Assembly: GCF_963678635.1 (NCBI RefSeq)
Contig: NC_087071.1
Coordinates: 25,369,821 to 25,433,820 of the forward strand
Length of the DNA: 64,000 nucleotides
DNA from: Symsagittifera roscoffensis
Taxonomy: Eukaryota > Xenacoelomorpha > Acoela > Convolutidae
Reading direction: 5' to 3'
The translations under genes were made by a program, and so were the position numbers. Every line of letters begins with the position of its first letter. Position 1 is the first letter of the stretch. A model generated the notes under the pieces. It saw only the letters and a list, made by a program, of their open reading frames with translations, was not told the DNA's origin and did not search any database. Positions 23,442 to 33,305 of this stretch are shown here, in pieces.

Positions 23442-23587
23442 TGTTCGAGTAGAAGGACACTTATTACGTACTATGTTTTTATATAAAGTATTTGTAACTT
23501 GTGCTAACTAATTGTCATATCTTTTTGTCGTTTCAGTATTAATATTGTGTGAAACGGATTGATGTTTTGACGCATTGCATGCTTTTG
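23442..23587 (+). repeat. 3' LTR of the gypsy element
   Basis: This is the 146 bp partner of the 5' LTR. It starts right after the run of 12 G at 23,429-23,440. Shared blocks include CTTGTGCTAACTAAT and GTGTGAAACGGA. Confidence 0.8.
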
Positions 23588-23723
23588 AAATGTTTTCACC
23601 TTTTTTTTACAATTTCGTTTTGTCGCTAATTTCATGCTAACAGGTAAGTTATTTCAATACTTTGTCTTTTGTTGTAATTACAACAATTAGCGTAATTGTT
23701 GTGATAAACTTATTAAATAGATT

Positions 23724-23946
23724 ATTCAATATGTAATAATCTGGACCTCGAAAAAATCTAGATCTCGAAAAATCTAGGTTATACAGATGGCAGACATAAT
23801 GGACCTGGAATAATTCTGGACCTCGAAAAATCGTAACAATAGACATTTACTGATAAGCGATCGTTTTAAATAGTATGCGCGAAAGATAAAGAGAACCAGT
23901 TTCTTGCTCCATCGCTAACATTGCTAACATATCGACAAGACAGAAG
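23724..23946 (+). other. Short GGACCTCGAAAAATCTAG repeats and LINE leader
   Basis: Between 23,741 and 23,830 the motif TCTGGACCTCGAAAAATC recurs three to four times with variations (ATCTAGATCTCG). The remainder up to the ATG at 23,947 is the probable 5' leader of the LINE ORF1. Confidence 0.4.
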
Positions 23947-24645
23947 ATGTCAAAACAGAAGGAGTTATCAGATGAAGAAAATGAAGGTTCGTCCCATTTT
24001 GCTCAATGCTCCGACACAGATTGCAAAATATGGACATCACTCCGGATAACTAAGTTTATGCCCTTGAACTACCTTCAGGATGATTTTCTATGCGGCTTCT
24101 GTTCATCTAAAACTGCAAAGAGGGTCAAAGCACTGGAGTCAGAAGTGGAGGAATTGAAGAAGATGATCAGCCATGAAAACACAAAAAGCATCTCTGCTCC
24201 AGCTAAGCCAATAAGCAACTCAAAAATTCTCAAAAACCTGAAGTCAGAAGAGAGAGAACAAGAAAAGAGGGCTTGTAATGTCATAATCTCTGGATCTAAG
24301 GCCGCAGAGAATGGCAAAGAACTAGTGCAAAATATTTTACATGAAACTAAAACAGTTGCTACGGATGGCTTAACCACTAAAAGAATCGGTAAAGTCAATG
24401 AAGATGGATTACAAATGCTTTTGGTAACCCTCGGATAAGCAGACGAGCGTAACAATCTTCTCAAAAAAGCAAGCTGCTCAGAGACAAGGAAAAATACAAG
24501 AATATCTTCCTGCAGCCGGACCTCACGAAAGACGAAAGAGCACGACAGTACACACTCAGATGTGACCTAAGAAAAATCAGAGAAGAAAACCCTGACAATG
24601 AGTACTTTATTAGAGCGGGCAAAGTAGTCGAGAAAGATCGGACAT
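23947..24645 (+). pseudogene. LINE ORF1 protein: zinc finger, coiled coil, RRM-like domain
   Basis: This is an RNA-binding chaperone of a non-LTR retrotransposon. A PHD-like zinc patch (CSDTDCKIW, later FLCGFC) covers residues 15-60. A coiled coil follows (RVKALESEVEELKKMI), then an RRM-like domain starting ACNVIISGSKA and ending with DERARQYTLRCDLRKIREE. A TAA at 24,436 and a frameshift shortly after break the C-terminal third, which continues to about 24,645. ORF2 follows immediately, as expected for a bicistronic LINE. Confidence 0.7.
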
Positions 24646-25107
24646 GACTGAAAGTTGCTTTATGGAATCTCGAAGGCGCAAAAAATACTCTAGACTTTAC
24701 AAACTCACAAGAACTTGACTATGACGTACTATTTCTCACTGAGACTTTCTCTATTAAGAACCTTGATATCAACAATTTCGTTACTTTCAACATTCTTGCT
24801 GAAAAATTGGCCAGAGGATGCCCAAGTGGAGGTGTTGCTAGTTCCGTCAACAAGAAGATGAGATGCAGGGCAAAAAATTTCTTCCAGTCAGCAAATACAC
24901 TTGGCGTTACTCTCGGGAACTTGAATGTGCATTTAATTGCTTCTTATTTTTGCCCCAATACTAACTTAAATCTCATGACAACAGACTTGGATAACTGCTT
25001 AGAACTTTGCTCAAACCAAAATCTTATTATCATGGGAGGCAATTTCAACTGTCGGGTTGAAACTGTCAATCTACCTTTTCTAAACCCAAACGCAGTTTGG
25101 GTTTAGA
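24646..25107 (+). pseudogene. LINE ORF2 endonuclease fragment
   Basis: The APE-type endonuclease domain begins LKVALWNLEGAKN at about 24,651. It has LFLTETF (the catalytic Glu) near 24,730 and MGGNFN near 25,034, where GDFN is usual, so the catalytic Asp is replaced by Gly. It is cut at about 25,058, where a palindrome starts, before the final SDH block. Confidence 0.7.
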
Positions 25108-25127
25108 AAAGGTAGACCGACAGTTTC
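25059..25127. repeat. 69 bp palindrome at the endonuclease-RT deletion junction
   Basis: The left arm is 25,059-25,091, the loop is GCA at 25,092-25,094, and the right arm is 25,095-25,127. Pairing is 22 bp next to the loop, two mismatches, then 9 bp. The right arm is the coding start of the RT fragment (FGFRKGRPTVS), so the left arm is its inverted copy. Confidence 0.9.
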
Positions 25128-25456
25128 AGCTCTTAACGACCTTAAAACCAGTATACAAGACGATTTAATCAATCACGGAAAGTGCTATGCTTGTTTTGTT
25201 GACTATCAGAAAGCATTCGACTCGGTGGACCGCAACCTTTCATCGCAAAGTTACAAAAACTGGGTCTCCAAGGACGTATTTTAGGCACCTTACACGCAAT
25301 ATGCCAGAATAAACCGTTACAGGTAGTTGACGGAAGTTTTTTGTCAAGTAAAATTATTCAAAACGTCGGCGTAGCTCAAGGAGACAAGCTATCTCCATTA
25401 TTTTTTTCTCTTTTTATTGCTGACTTATCGAACATTTTGAGCTCTGGTTCGGGAAT
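25095..25456 (+). pseudogene. LINE reverse transcriptase fragment
   Basis: After the palindrome the sequence reads FGFRKGRPTVSAL, then CFVDYQKAFDSVDR (motif A) near 25,192, and in a shifted frame GVAQGDKLSPLFFSLFIADL (motif B) near 25,370. It stops just before motif C, where the next LINE begins. It is probably the same LINE as ORF1 upstream, with about 1 kb of ORF2 deleted. Confidence 0.7.
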
Positions 25457-26596
25457 GTAGACACCCTAAACCCCGAAAAGTTCATAGAGTTACAAACGCT
25501 AATACATCAAACAAAACTGTTACCGCACGTTATTGCTCTTACAGAAGCTAAACCTAAGAATTCTGTAAACATATGGAACCCAATTTGGCTCAAACTTGAT
25601 TGCTACAACTTAAAACACAAAAACATGAATCCGAATGAAAAAGGCACAGGCATGCTACTTTACATTCGCAAAGACATCGAACATAAAGAAATAGAAGATG
25701 ACTCTGGATTCGAGGAACTGCAAGTGTTTAACTTGAATTTAACGTAGGGAGAAGAAGTTGTCATCGCCTAGACATATCGGAGCCCATCATCAACTCACGA
25801 AAACAACTCCAACCTCAACAATTTTTTAAGAAAAATAGGATCAAGTCGATCTAGATACATTGTGCTGGGATACATGAATTTCCGAGATATAGACTGGAAA
25901 TATGTGAGCACGAATCACGACGAAAACAGCAAAGAACACCATTTCATTGAGGCGGTCAATTCTTATCTCGACCAACATGTTGACAGACCAACACGCGTGA
26001 CCAAACATAATGAACCGTCACTCCTAGACCTCCTATTAACTGATAAAACCTTAGAACCATCTTCCATTGAATACATCTCTCCACTGGGGAAAGGTGACCA
26101 CACACTGTTACAAGCAAAATTCAACCTTTGGACAACAAGGCGCTCCAAAGAGAGGCTTAATTACAATAAAGGAAGCTACGATGAACTCAGGTCTGACTTA
26201 AAAAATAATCTAATATACGAAGATTTGCTAACCCTTGACCAAAATTGGAATAAATTCAAAAGTACTCTTGATTCTGCCACCAAGAAATTTATACCTAAAT
26301 TGAAAAACCGGATAAAGCAACACAAATTGCCATTGAGCTCCGAAGTAAGAGATGTACTTCGAGATAAACATAAAACTTGGAAAGATTTCAAGAAAGAGAA
26401 GTCGCAAATAAAATATGAAAACTACACATCGGCTCGAAACAAAGTCAGGAAATTGACACGACAATGTGGTCGAAAGAACGAAGAAGATGTATCCAAAAGC
26501 ATCAAACACCAACCTAAAAAGTTCTGGAACTACGTGAATAAGAAAATTAAAACAACCGAAACAATACCGGCTCTCAAAATTGGACCAGACAAGTAG
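25457..26596 (+). pseudogene. CR1/jockey-type LINE ORF2, endonuclease half
   Basis: This is the APE-type endonuclease of a second LINE, 5'-truncated near 25,457. Motifs are VIALTEAKPK near 25,533, GTGMLLYIRKDIE near 25,650, LGYMNFRDIDW near 25,865 (GDFN position changed to GYMN) and GKGDHTLLQAKF near 26,089 (the SDH region). The linker before the RT follows. One frame (frame 2) holds throughout, with TAG stops at 25,745, 25,769 and 26,594. Apart from these the ORF is open into the RT half, which begins at 26,597. Confidence 0.8.
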
Positions 26597-28246
26597 GCCA
26601 TGAACGACAAAGATAAAGCTGATACTCTTGCCAACTTTTTCAGTTCTGTATTCGCGATCGAAACACCAGGCAGCTGGGAAGTAGTGGATTACCAAGAAAA
26701 TCAAATATCTGATGACCTCTTTATCTCGAAAGAGACAATCCTAATTGAACTCAATGCGCTAGACACTACGAAATCAATGGGGTCAGATAACGTGCACCCT
26801 CGGGTATTGCGAGAATCCCGATACGAAATAGCTGAAATGATGAGTGGTTTAATGCAAAGTTCTTGGGAGAAAGGGGAAATACCAGAAGATTGGAAATGCG
26901 CAAATATAACAGCAATTCACAAGAAGGACGCAAAAAGTGATCCTAACAATTACAGACTTATTAGCCTGACATCCATTTGTTGTAAAATTATGGAAAAAAT
27001 CATCAGACGTCACCTGTTTGAATTTTTAGAAAACGACAATATCATATCAGACAAGCAATTCGGGTTTTTACCAGGGCGATCAACGACACTACAGTTACTG
27101 AGAGCACTTGACGACTGGACAGCAGAACTGGACAGAGGTAACGAGGTAGATATCATCTACATTGACTTCCAAGAAGCCTTTGATAGTGTACCCCACAAAA
27201 GACTACTAAACACAATTTCGAGATACGGGATCAGAGGAAAAACTCTCGAATGGATTACCTCATTCTTAACAGAAAGAAAACAAAGAGTGGTGGTCAACGA
27301 AAGTTTTTCAGAATGGGCACCCGTCATCAGTGGAGGGTCTGTACTGGGACCAATTCTGTTCTTAATATATATAAACTCGATGGGGGATGGAATCACATCC
27401 CAAATGCTCCCCTACGCAGATGATGCGAAAATCTACAGATCAGTCACAGCTTTAGGTGAAGATGAAGAACTGCAAAATGATCTGAATGTAATTTCGAAAT
27501 GGGCTGATGGTAGCCTTATGAAGTTCAACATGACAAAATGCCATACGCTCACGTTAACGGGAAGGGTAAAACTAGCGGAACGAAATTACACCTTGGATGG
27601 GAATACATACCTCAACAATGTTCAAACCGAGAAAGACTTAGGGATTATAGTTGACTCGAGACTACTATTCCGTGAGCACATTGCCAAGGAAACAAGGTTG
27701 GCCAACGGCATGGTTGCGATAATACGGAAAAGCTTCATCTATCTTAACGCTGAGGTAGTAGCAACACTATATAAAGCCCTAATGAGAACGCACCTGGAAC
27801 ACGCAAATCAGTGTTGGAACCCATACCTGAAAAAGGAGAAGATTATGATTGAGAACGTTCAACGGCGGGCGACAAGACTGGTCGCAAACATACAAAAACT
27901 TAGTTACCCGGAAAGACTGAAAGCTCTGAAACTGCCAACGCTGGAGTATAGAAGGAAGCGCGGAAGAATGATGGAAGTCTTCAAAATTTTGAATGGAATG
28001 TACGATGCCGCAGCAACGGAAGGACTGTTTACGATCAATGAAAGAGACACCCGAGGAAAACCGTACAAAATTTTAACGAGGAAAACCAAAACAACAGCAA
28101 GACAAAACTTCTTCACTATCGCAGCCATTAACGACTGGAACTCATTGCGTGAAAGAATAATATCGAGCGAGAACGTCAACATATTCAAAGCAAGACTTGA
28201 CAAACTATGGGCGTCCGAAATGTACGACGCATCGTTTTTGGAATGA
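26597..28246 (+). pseudogene. CR1/jockey-type LINE reverse transcriptase
   Basis: The 549-codon open stretch encodes a complete RT domain. Motifs are KSMGSDNVHPRVL near 26,770, NYRLISLTSICCKIMEKI near 26,950, FGFLPGRSTTLQLL near 27,060, IIYIDFQEAFDSVPHKRLL near 27,152, GGSVLGPILFLIYINSM near 27,332 and catalytic YADDAKIYR near 27,413. The C-terminal segment ends with INDWNSLRERIISSENV, normal for CR1/jockey-clade proteins. This half is intact and in the same frame as the endonuclease half. Only TAG at 26,594 separates them. It is the best-preserved transposon ORF in the window. Confidence 0.88.
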
Positions 28247-28269
28247 CGAAATGGACGTCGACGAAAGAG

Positions 28270-28301
28270 CTGGTCGATAGAGGCCGAAGCCTATAGACCA
28301 G
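28270..28301 (+). other. Stem-loop in the LINE 3' UTR
   Basis: CTGGTCGATAGAGGC and GCCTATAGACCAG pair around a CGAA loop, 24 bases after the ORF2 stop. CR1/L2-type LINEs commonly end in a short hairpin recognised by their RT, so this is a plausible 3' recognition structure. The LINE probably ends in the A-run near 28,315-28,321. Confidence 0.55.
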
Positions 28302-28321
28302 AAGTGAACTTGTGAAAAAAT

Positions 28322-28641
28322 AATTTTAGAATTTAAAACCTGAAGATGCACAAAAATATGCGAAAAAGTTTGTTTGAAGTTAGAGTTTTAATGTCTTCTC
28401 AAATTACTACGATACTTTTGACCTTGTGATTATTTTATTTATATTTGAACTACGTCCTCAATATTTCGTTTTCGTTCAATTATTATGCATTTTGTAAAAA
28501 AAAGTATATCAACATGACGCACACTAGCAAAATCATTTCATCTTATTTAGCAAATAAGTGGTAACTTGTTTTTTTTTGTTAGTCCACTGAAGCAAATTTG
28601 ATAACCAAACCTATGTCGTCTTGTCTGGTTAAATGCAATCC
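28322..28641. repeat. Inverted copy of the GTGCATCTTCAGG repeat plus AT-rich DNA
   Basis: 28,325-28,400 is the reverse complement of the block at 16,741-16,815. 28,405-28,430 repeats part of the 173 bp arm (TACGATACTTTTGACC). The rest is AT-rich without ORFs. Confidence 0.45.
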
Positions 28642-28814
28642 AAGAAACGTAACCCGTATCGATTTTAATTGTAAGGACATCAACACTTGTCATCTTCTTT
28701 CATCATTATCACTTCCATATCTAGAATGTTCCAAGGATTTTGACTGGAATACATGATGAAGGGACTCATGACTGTAACCTCGGTTACTATGATACTTTTG
28801 ACCATCTGATTACC
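28642..28814 (-). repeat. Right arm of the 173 bp inverted repeat pair
   Basis: The reverse complement matches 16,846-17,018 end to end with the same length. The pair brackets 11.6 kb containing the RLE-type LINE relic, the gypsy element and both LINEs. Confidence 0.75.
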
Positions 28815-29351
28815 TATAAAGAAAAATGCAACCCAACGAGATTTACTTAGCGCGAGAGTAGTAGGTGGCGTAATATATTTGGCAATTTTGGAAGAAGAAA
28901 AAACGTTTAATTACTTTATACAAAAGTCGTTGCATTAATTTTGTAACAGTAAAATTAATTTTCCATTTTACCTTTAATTAATTCAGATAAATTTTTTTCT
29001 TAATATTTTATTTGCAAGCTAGAATTTTTGTCTTCTAAATAAAACAAATTTCTATTTATTTGCGAGTTTGTATGAATTTCAGATTCAGTCTGTTACGAAG
29101 GTGTGCCCAACCCAACCATCATTTCTTTTCTTCTCTTATCTCGCTCTTCAAACGGCAAACTAATTAAACATCGTTGATTTGACAGCTACAACTTGCTGCA
29201 ACTAACAAATATCAAATTGAAATTATAATTCTATCTTTCTCGTGACTTTTCTACAAATTTTGACGTTAAAACAAGTGTCATAGAAATATTTTGAACTGAT
29301 ACTTCTTACATTGAAATATTTTGCAAATTTCTTGACTTGTCAGACTCAAAA
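28815..29351 (+). promoter_or_regulatory. Upstream region of glycogenin, AT-rich, no clear elements
   Basis: This is the sequence before the glycogenin start. It is AT-rich, with no ORF or repeat found. A promoter and 5' UTR must lie here or upstream if the ATG at 29,352 is the true start, but I could not identify a TATA box or initiator with confidence. Confidence 0.25.
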
Positions 29352-29676
29352 ATGTCATTAGGAAAAGAAGCATTTGTTACCTTGGCGACGAACGATCGCT
29401 ATGCTTATGGAGCTATGGTATTGGGACAATCTCTGAAGAGGAGCCACACCACACGCGACCTTGTCATTGTGATCACCCCATCAGTGTCTGCTCTTACCCG
29501 CGGGTTACTAGCCAGAGTTTTTAACCGCATTGTGCAGGTTGACCCAGTGGATTCACATGATGCCACGCATCTCGCACTCATGGCCAGACCAGAGTTGGGA
29601 ATGACCTTCACTAAGATGCACTGCTGGAACCTTCTAGAATATTCCAAGTGTGTGTTTCTTGATGCAGACACTTTGG
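29352..29676 (+). CDS. GYG: Glycogenin, coding exon 1 (N-terminal GT8 domain)
   Basis: Glycogenin is the self-glucosylating GT8 glycosyltransferase that primes glycogen synthesis in the cytosol. The exon starts at ATG 29,352 (MSLGKEAFVTLATNDRYAYG), which aligns with the usual glycogenin N-terminus. It contains YGAMVLGQSLKRSHTTRDLV (UDP-glucose binding region), LMARPELGMTFTKMHCWNL and the DxD metal site in VFLDADTL at the end. The donor is G|GTTAGT at 29,677, phase 1. The exon is 325 bp and splices in phase to 33,086, giving DTLVLQNVDD across the join. No break is seen, and it is the first of four consistent exons. A short upstream coding exon cannot be excluded, but the ATG fits the family length. 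Confidence 0.93.
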
Positions 29677-32600
29677 GTTAGTCTCTTTATCCTTCGGATA
29701 AGCAAAGGTATTGCAATCGGGTTCTAGACTTTTTCCCCGTAAACAACTTTGTTCACAGAATATTGAAAAATAGAAATGGTAAATGTAAGTTCACTTCGAA
29801 TTGAATTCAAATTTCTCGGCGTCTCCGGCATTTTTTTGGTCTGGAGTTAACGAATGAGTCTGGGACGGCAAAAGTCCTAGGTTCGAAACTGACAGGTTAT
29901 GTTTTTTTTTCAAACGGGAAATAGTCCGTTTCAAAAGAAAAAGATGTCGACGTATTATTGTCTGCTTTTGTTTTGTCGGCTTAGTTGCCATATTGTAGAA
30001 TTGTTTTTTTTTTGGTTTTTGTTACATTATAATTGCTTTTAGTGTTCTGATTTACCTCTGCTAATTAAAATTTTACTAACCTTGACTTCGTATATTTTCT
30101 TTCTGTTTGTTTCTTTTTCGCTTAAAAACTTTATTCTGCCCAAATAGTTTCGGCCTATTTTTTTATCAACTTAGTGACCTAATTTGGTGTCGTTTCATCG
30201 GAAACATATTTTTAATGCTCACCCCTGGATCGCACAAAATACTAAAAATCTTAATAGAAATTATAGAAAGTTTTTCGTGACAACAGTTTTTTCGGCTGGA
30301 TAGGTTGTGGCCCATTTTATATCGGCTTATGGCCTCATATTGCATTCTTTCGGCGAGCGAAAAAAGTTAAAGTGTGCGTGTCTGTGGTTTGAGGGTGAGG
30401 ACACTTAATAACTTCTTGTTAGTATTAATTTCCTCGGCTTTTTTTAATTTACCCTTTTTTGGGCTTAATAGGTTTCGGCCTATATTATTTTTAATTAGTG
30501 GCCCCATATTGTTTCATTTAGCGAGCAAATAAAGTGTTTTGAGCGTGAGGAGACCTATTAACTTTTCATGAGTCTATAGTCTTGTCAATTTTTTTTCGGC
30601 TTAAACGGTTTCTGACAAGGTATTTTCGGCTTCGTTATCGCTGAATACATTATCTTCCGATGCTTATTTATCTTGCGATAAGCAAGGGTATTGCAATCGG
30701 GTGCTAGAAGTATTTTTGCCGTAAACAAGTTTGTCCACAGGACTCACTTCTGGTTTCGTTCACCTCTTCGTCCTCTTTGCAAATCCTACTCGTCTCGGTT
30801 GCAAATTTTAAGCTTTGTTGAGCTTGTTATGTTAAATATTCTTCCTTTTCAAAGTTTGCTTTTTATGTTGGTTGTGATTTTTTCCACTCGATTTGTTTAC
30901 AATTGCGATCAGCTTAGTGTGTTATTACGAACCTACTTTTTTCTAACCTAACTCGCTAAATAATGTTCATTAAAAGTGTTAACTTACTTTGAAATTTCTC
31001 TGTAGCATTGGAAATAAAAAACAAAATTACAAAAGAGGCACTTCCGTTTAGTTACGGTAAGTGCACAAGCTGGATAGGGCCATAACAGCATTATAAAAAT
31101 GCATATATATATATATATATATCAGCAAACTGTATCATTAAATGCATCGTCTTAACGTTAATTTATCTTAGTCGTCCTTCCTCTACAATAGCGCTAACGG
31201 AGTTGTCGATAAATTTAACTGTGGGCAGCGATCTGCACGCCCTTATACAAACTATAGAGCTCCTCAGGAGCGCGAAGCTTATTTTAGTTCTCATGTAGTT
31301 TATCGATTCTGGGTAGCTTTCTTATCTTTTTTTCACTTAGTTTTTTGGCTAATCGCTGCATCGTCCGCGATGCTGTTGGAGCAGCGCCACCGTTGCATGC
31401 GAAAATTAGCGGGCAGAAGCTACTCTGCTCTACTTTTAAAGTTCTTTGCTGATATTTGGAGTTCTTCAGCGTTTCGTGATATTTGTATGCAGTTTTAGCG
31501 GGCAGAAGGAATGTATCTCACGGAACTGGGGGTTCAATGTGTCTTTACCGACTAGGTTAGGTATTAGTTGTTCTTTGATAATGTTTTCACATGTTTCTTA
31601 GTTTTCCATACTGTTAAGCGTTGTCCTGGTGAGAAATGAAAGCTTTTCTTGAACTTTAGCAGGCATAAACGTTTTGGGGGAGGTTTTAGCTATTTATGTT
31701 AGTTTTTTCAAAATTTCGATTTGCTAATTCGTTTAAAACTCGAGGAACTTTTTACATTCAGACTCTCTTCCTGTAACAAAACCAAGCACTCGGTCGCCTG
31801 CTTTTATAGTAATTCCAGAATTTTTTCTCAGCTTCACCGAGATTTTCATCTTTGACAATGTGTTGGAATTTGGATGCTTCAACATGGTAGCCAAAAAGTT
31901 ACCTAGTGATACAATTTTATCGAGGACGGTTCGTAGATTGCTCTATTTACCGGCTGCGTTTCCGTCGTCTGCTTACCATTTCTGGGTTACGTTGTCTACT
32001 GATAATTTTTTGAGGGGTATTATGGCTAGACCGTACATGGCCCTTGCTAGCGGATCCCCCTGGGTTGTCCCTTCTTGGGAGTAGTCGTTTTTTTTTCTGT
32101 TAACGAACAGCTTAGAAGGATTGTAGTTCGAGTTTTTAACCGCTGTTAAACGAGATGGGCAGGTATTTTTGATGTTTTGCAATGCCAGCTTCCGATTTGA
32201 AGAGTTGAAAGCGTTTTCGGCATCTATCAGTAAAACATCATCGCTGGAGGTTTTGCTGTATTGATTTCTTAGCATGTGGATTGCATATTCAATGCCACAT
32301 TTTTGTCCTAGATAGAGTTGGTAGTTTGAACCGAGCGACATAAGTTAGTTTTTTAGGCATTTGGTTATTGTTCGTCTTATTAGCCTACGCATGACTTCTA
32401 TGCCTTTGGGTTTAACTCCTGGATTCTTATCTAAGGGTATTAATCTACATGCGTTATATGGTTCCGTTAGTTCTGAATTTAGTTCTTCAGTAGCCAGTTT
32501 TTTTGGCAATTTCAGCTATTGTTTTTGAAATCTCAATTGATTGTTGCCCGAAGTGTGTTAAAATGCGCCTCCATTAATTTGGATCAAGGCCAGACGTTCC

Positions 32601-33085
32601 ATGAGATCCATGCGTTCTCATGGCTGCTTTCTTGATATGTTGACCGTTTATCTGATCAAATATCGATGGATGGAAAGGAGTTATTTCATTTGAGACGGGT
32701 GTAATATAGTTCTTTTCGACTTTTTGTAATTTATTATTATTTTTTTCGGCTTAATATGTTTCGGCCAATTTTATATCGATACAGTGTCTGCATATTGTTT
32801 CATTTGACGCGTGAAGAAAGTGTGTGTGTGTTTGTTTGTTTGTTTGTTTGTTTGAGGTTGTGGGGGACTAGTAAGCTTTTCATTTTCACTGCTCATCGTT
32901 ATATGGTGCAATTAGAAAGGTTTCGAATTTACAAAATTGGATAAAATCATTTCGTTTTTAAATTTCACTGAGTCCACGCCATTTCCGTAGCATGTTTGTA
33001 CGTTTAGGTAGTGCAGATTTTTTTCGATATGTCGAAAGTTTATTTTTGCAGGTTTCAAGTTCATTTTTGTGTTTTTGGGAGCCAG
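29677..33085 (+). other. Glycogenin intron 1 with repeat families and an RT relic
   Basis: This 3.4 kb intron has donor GTTAGT and acceptor GCCAG. It contains copies of a repeat with TTGCAATCGGG...TTTGTTCACAG (29,697-29,762 and 30,675-30,742; others at 34,166 and 36,750). It also holds four diverged copies of a GTTTCGGCC(T/A)AT...GCGAGCAAA...GTGAGG repeat (30,148, 30,298, 30,470, 32,748), an (AT)n tract at 31,108-31,122 and a TG/TTTG tract at 32,819-32,852. A possible tRNA-derived box (GGTTCGAAACTG) lies near 29,880. The start of the composite SINE-like unit appears at 30,900-31,020. Confidence 0.75.
31640..32660 (-). pseudogene. Antisense reverse transcriptase relic in glycogenin intron 1
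   Basis: The minus-strand ORF 31,973-32,341 carries YLGQKCGIEYAIHML, LLIDAENAFNSSNR (motif A) and EGTTQGDPLARAMYGLAII (motif B). Upstream, GVKPKGIEVMRRLIRR is readable near 32,400. Downstream, beyond a TAA, the frame continues ADDGNAAG and then GDRVLGFVTG near 31,800. The TAA at about 31,973 falls exactly where the Tyr of the YADD catalytic box should be. The motif set is that of the RT family whose C-terminus is seen at 17.1 kb, but this is a separate insertion. It is a relic only. Confidence 0.75.
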
Positions 33086-33305
33086 TTCTTCAAAATGTGG
33101 ATGACTTGTTCGAGCGACCGGAACTGTCGGCCGCTCCGGATGTGGGATGGCCAGATTGCTTCAACAGCGGAGTGTTTGTGTTTGAACCGAGTGCACGCAC
33201 ATTTGGAGAACTCCTAGATCTAGCTGTGACTAAAGGCAGCTTCGACGGGGCAGATCAGGGCTTGCTCAACCAGTATTTCAGCTCCTGGGCTACATCTGAT
33301 GCGAA
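33086..33305 (+). CDS. GYG: Glycogenin, coding exon 2
   Basis: This 220 bp exon enters in phase 1 and leaves in phase 2, with acceptor CCAG at 33,085 and donor GTGAGA at 33,306. It encodes the highly conserved centre of the GT8 fold: [31 protein letters not shown] and [19 protein letters not shown]. The NSGVF and DGADQG stretches are the acceptor-side and catalytic loop residues conserved in all glycogenins. No stops or insertions are seen relative to the family. The exon joins RRLSFLYN in exon 3. Confidence 0.95.

Larger units (their letters stand above)
18848..23587 (+). mobile_element. Ty3/gypsy LTR retrotransposon, 4.74 kb, decayed
   Basis: This copy is full length in outline: 5' LTR, gag, protease, RT, RNase H, integrase, 3' LTR. 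The two LTRs are both 146 bp, start TG(C/T)TC(A/G)AGTAGAAGG and differ at roughly a tenth of positions, so the insertion is not recent. A run of 12 G abuts the 3' LTR where the polypurine tract should be. All ORFs carry stops or frameshifts. It sits inside a small inverted-repeat element. Confidence 0.85.
18641..23723. mobile_element. Small inverted-repeat element split by a gypsy insertion
   Basis: The ends are inverted copies of about 37 bp (AATCTATTTAATAAGTTTAT and on to CACAACAATTA) at 18,641-18,677 and, reversed, 23,687-23,723. Subtracting the LTR retrotransposon at 18,848-23,587 leaves about 340 bp, the size of a non-autonomous DNA transposon. The interior left and right parts match the uninterrupted relative at 11,050-11,285. 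No transposase is present. Superfamily is unknown because target duplications are not clear. Confidence 0.6.
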
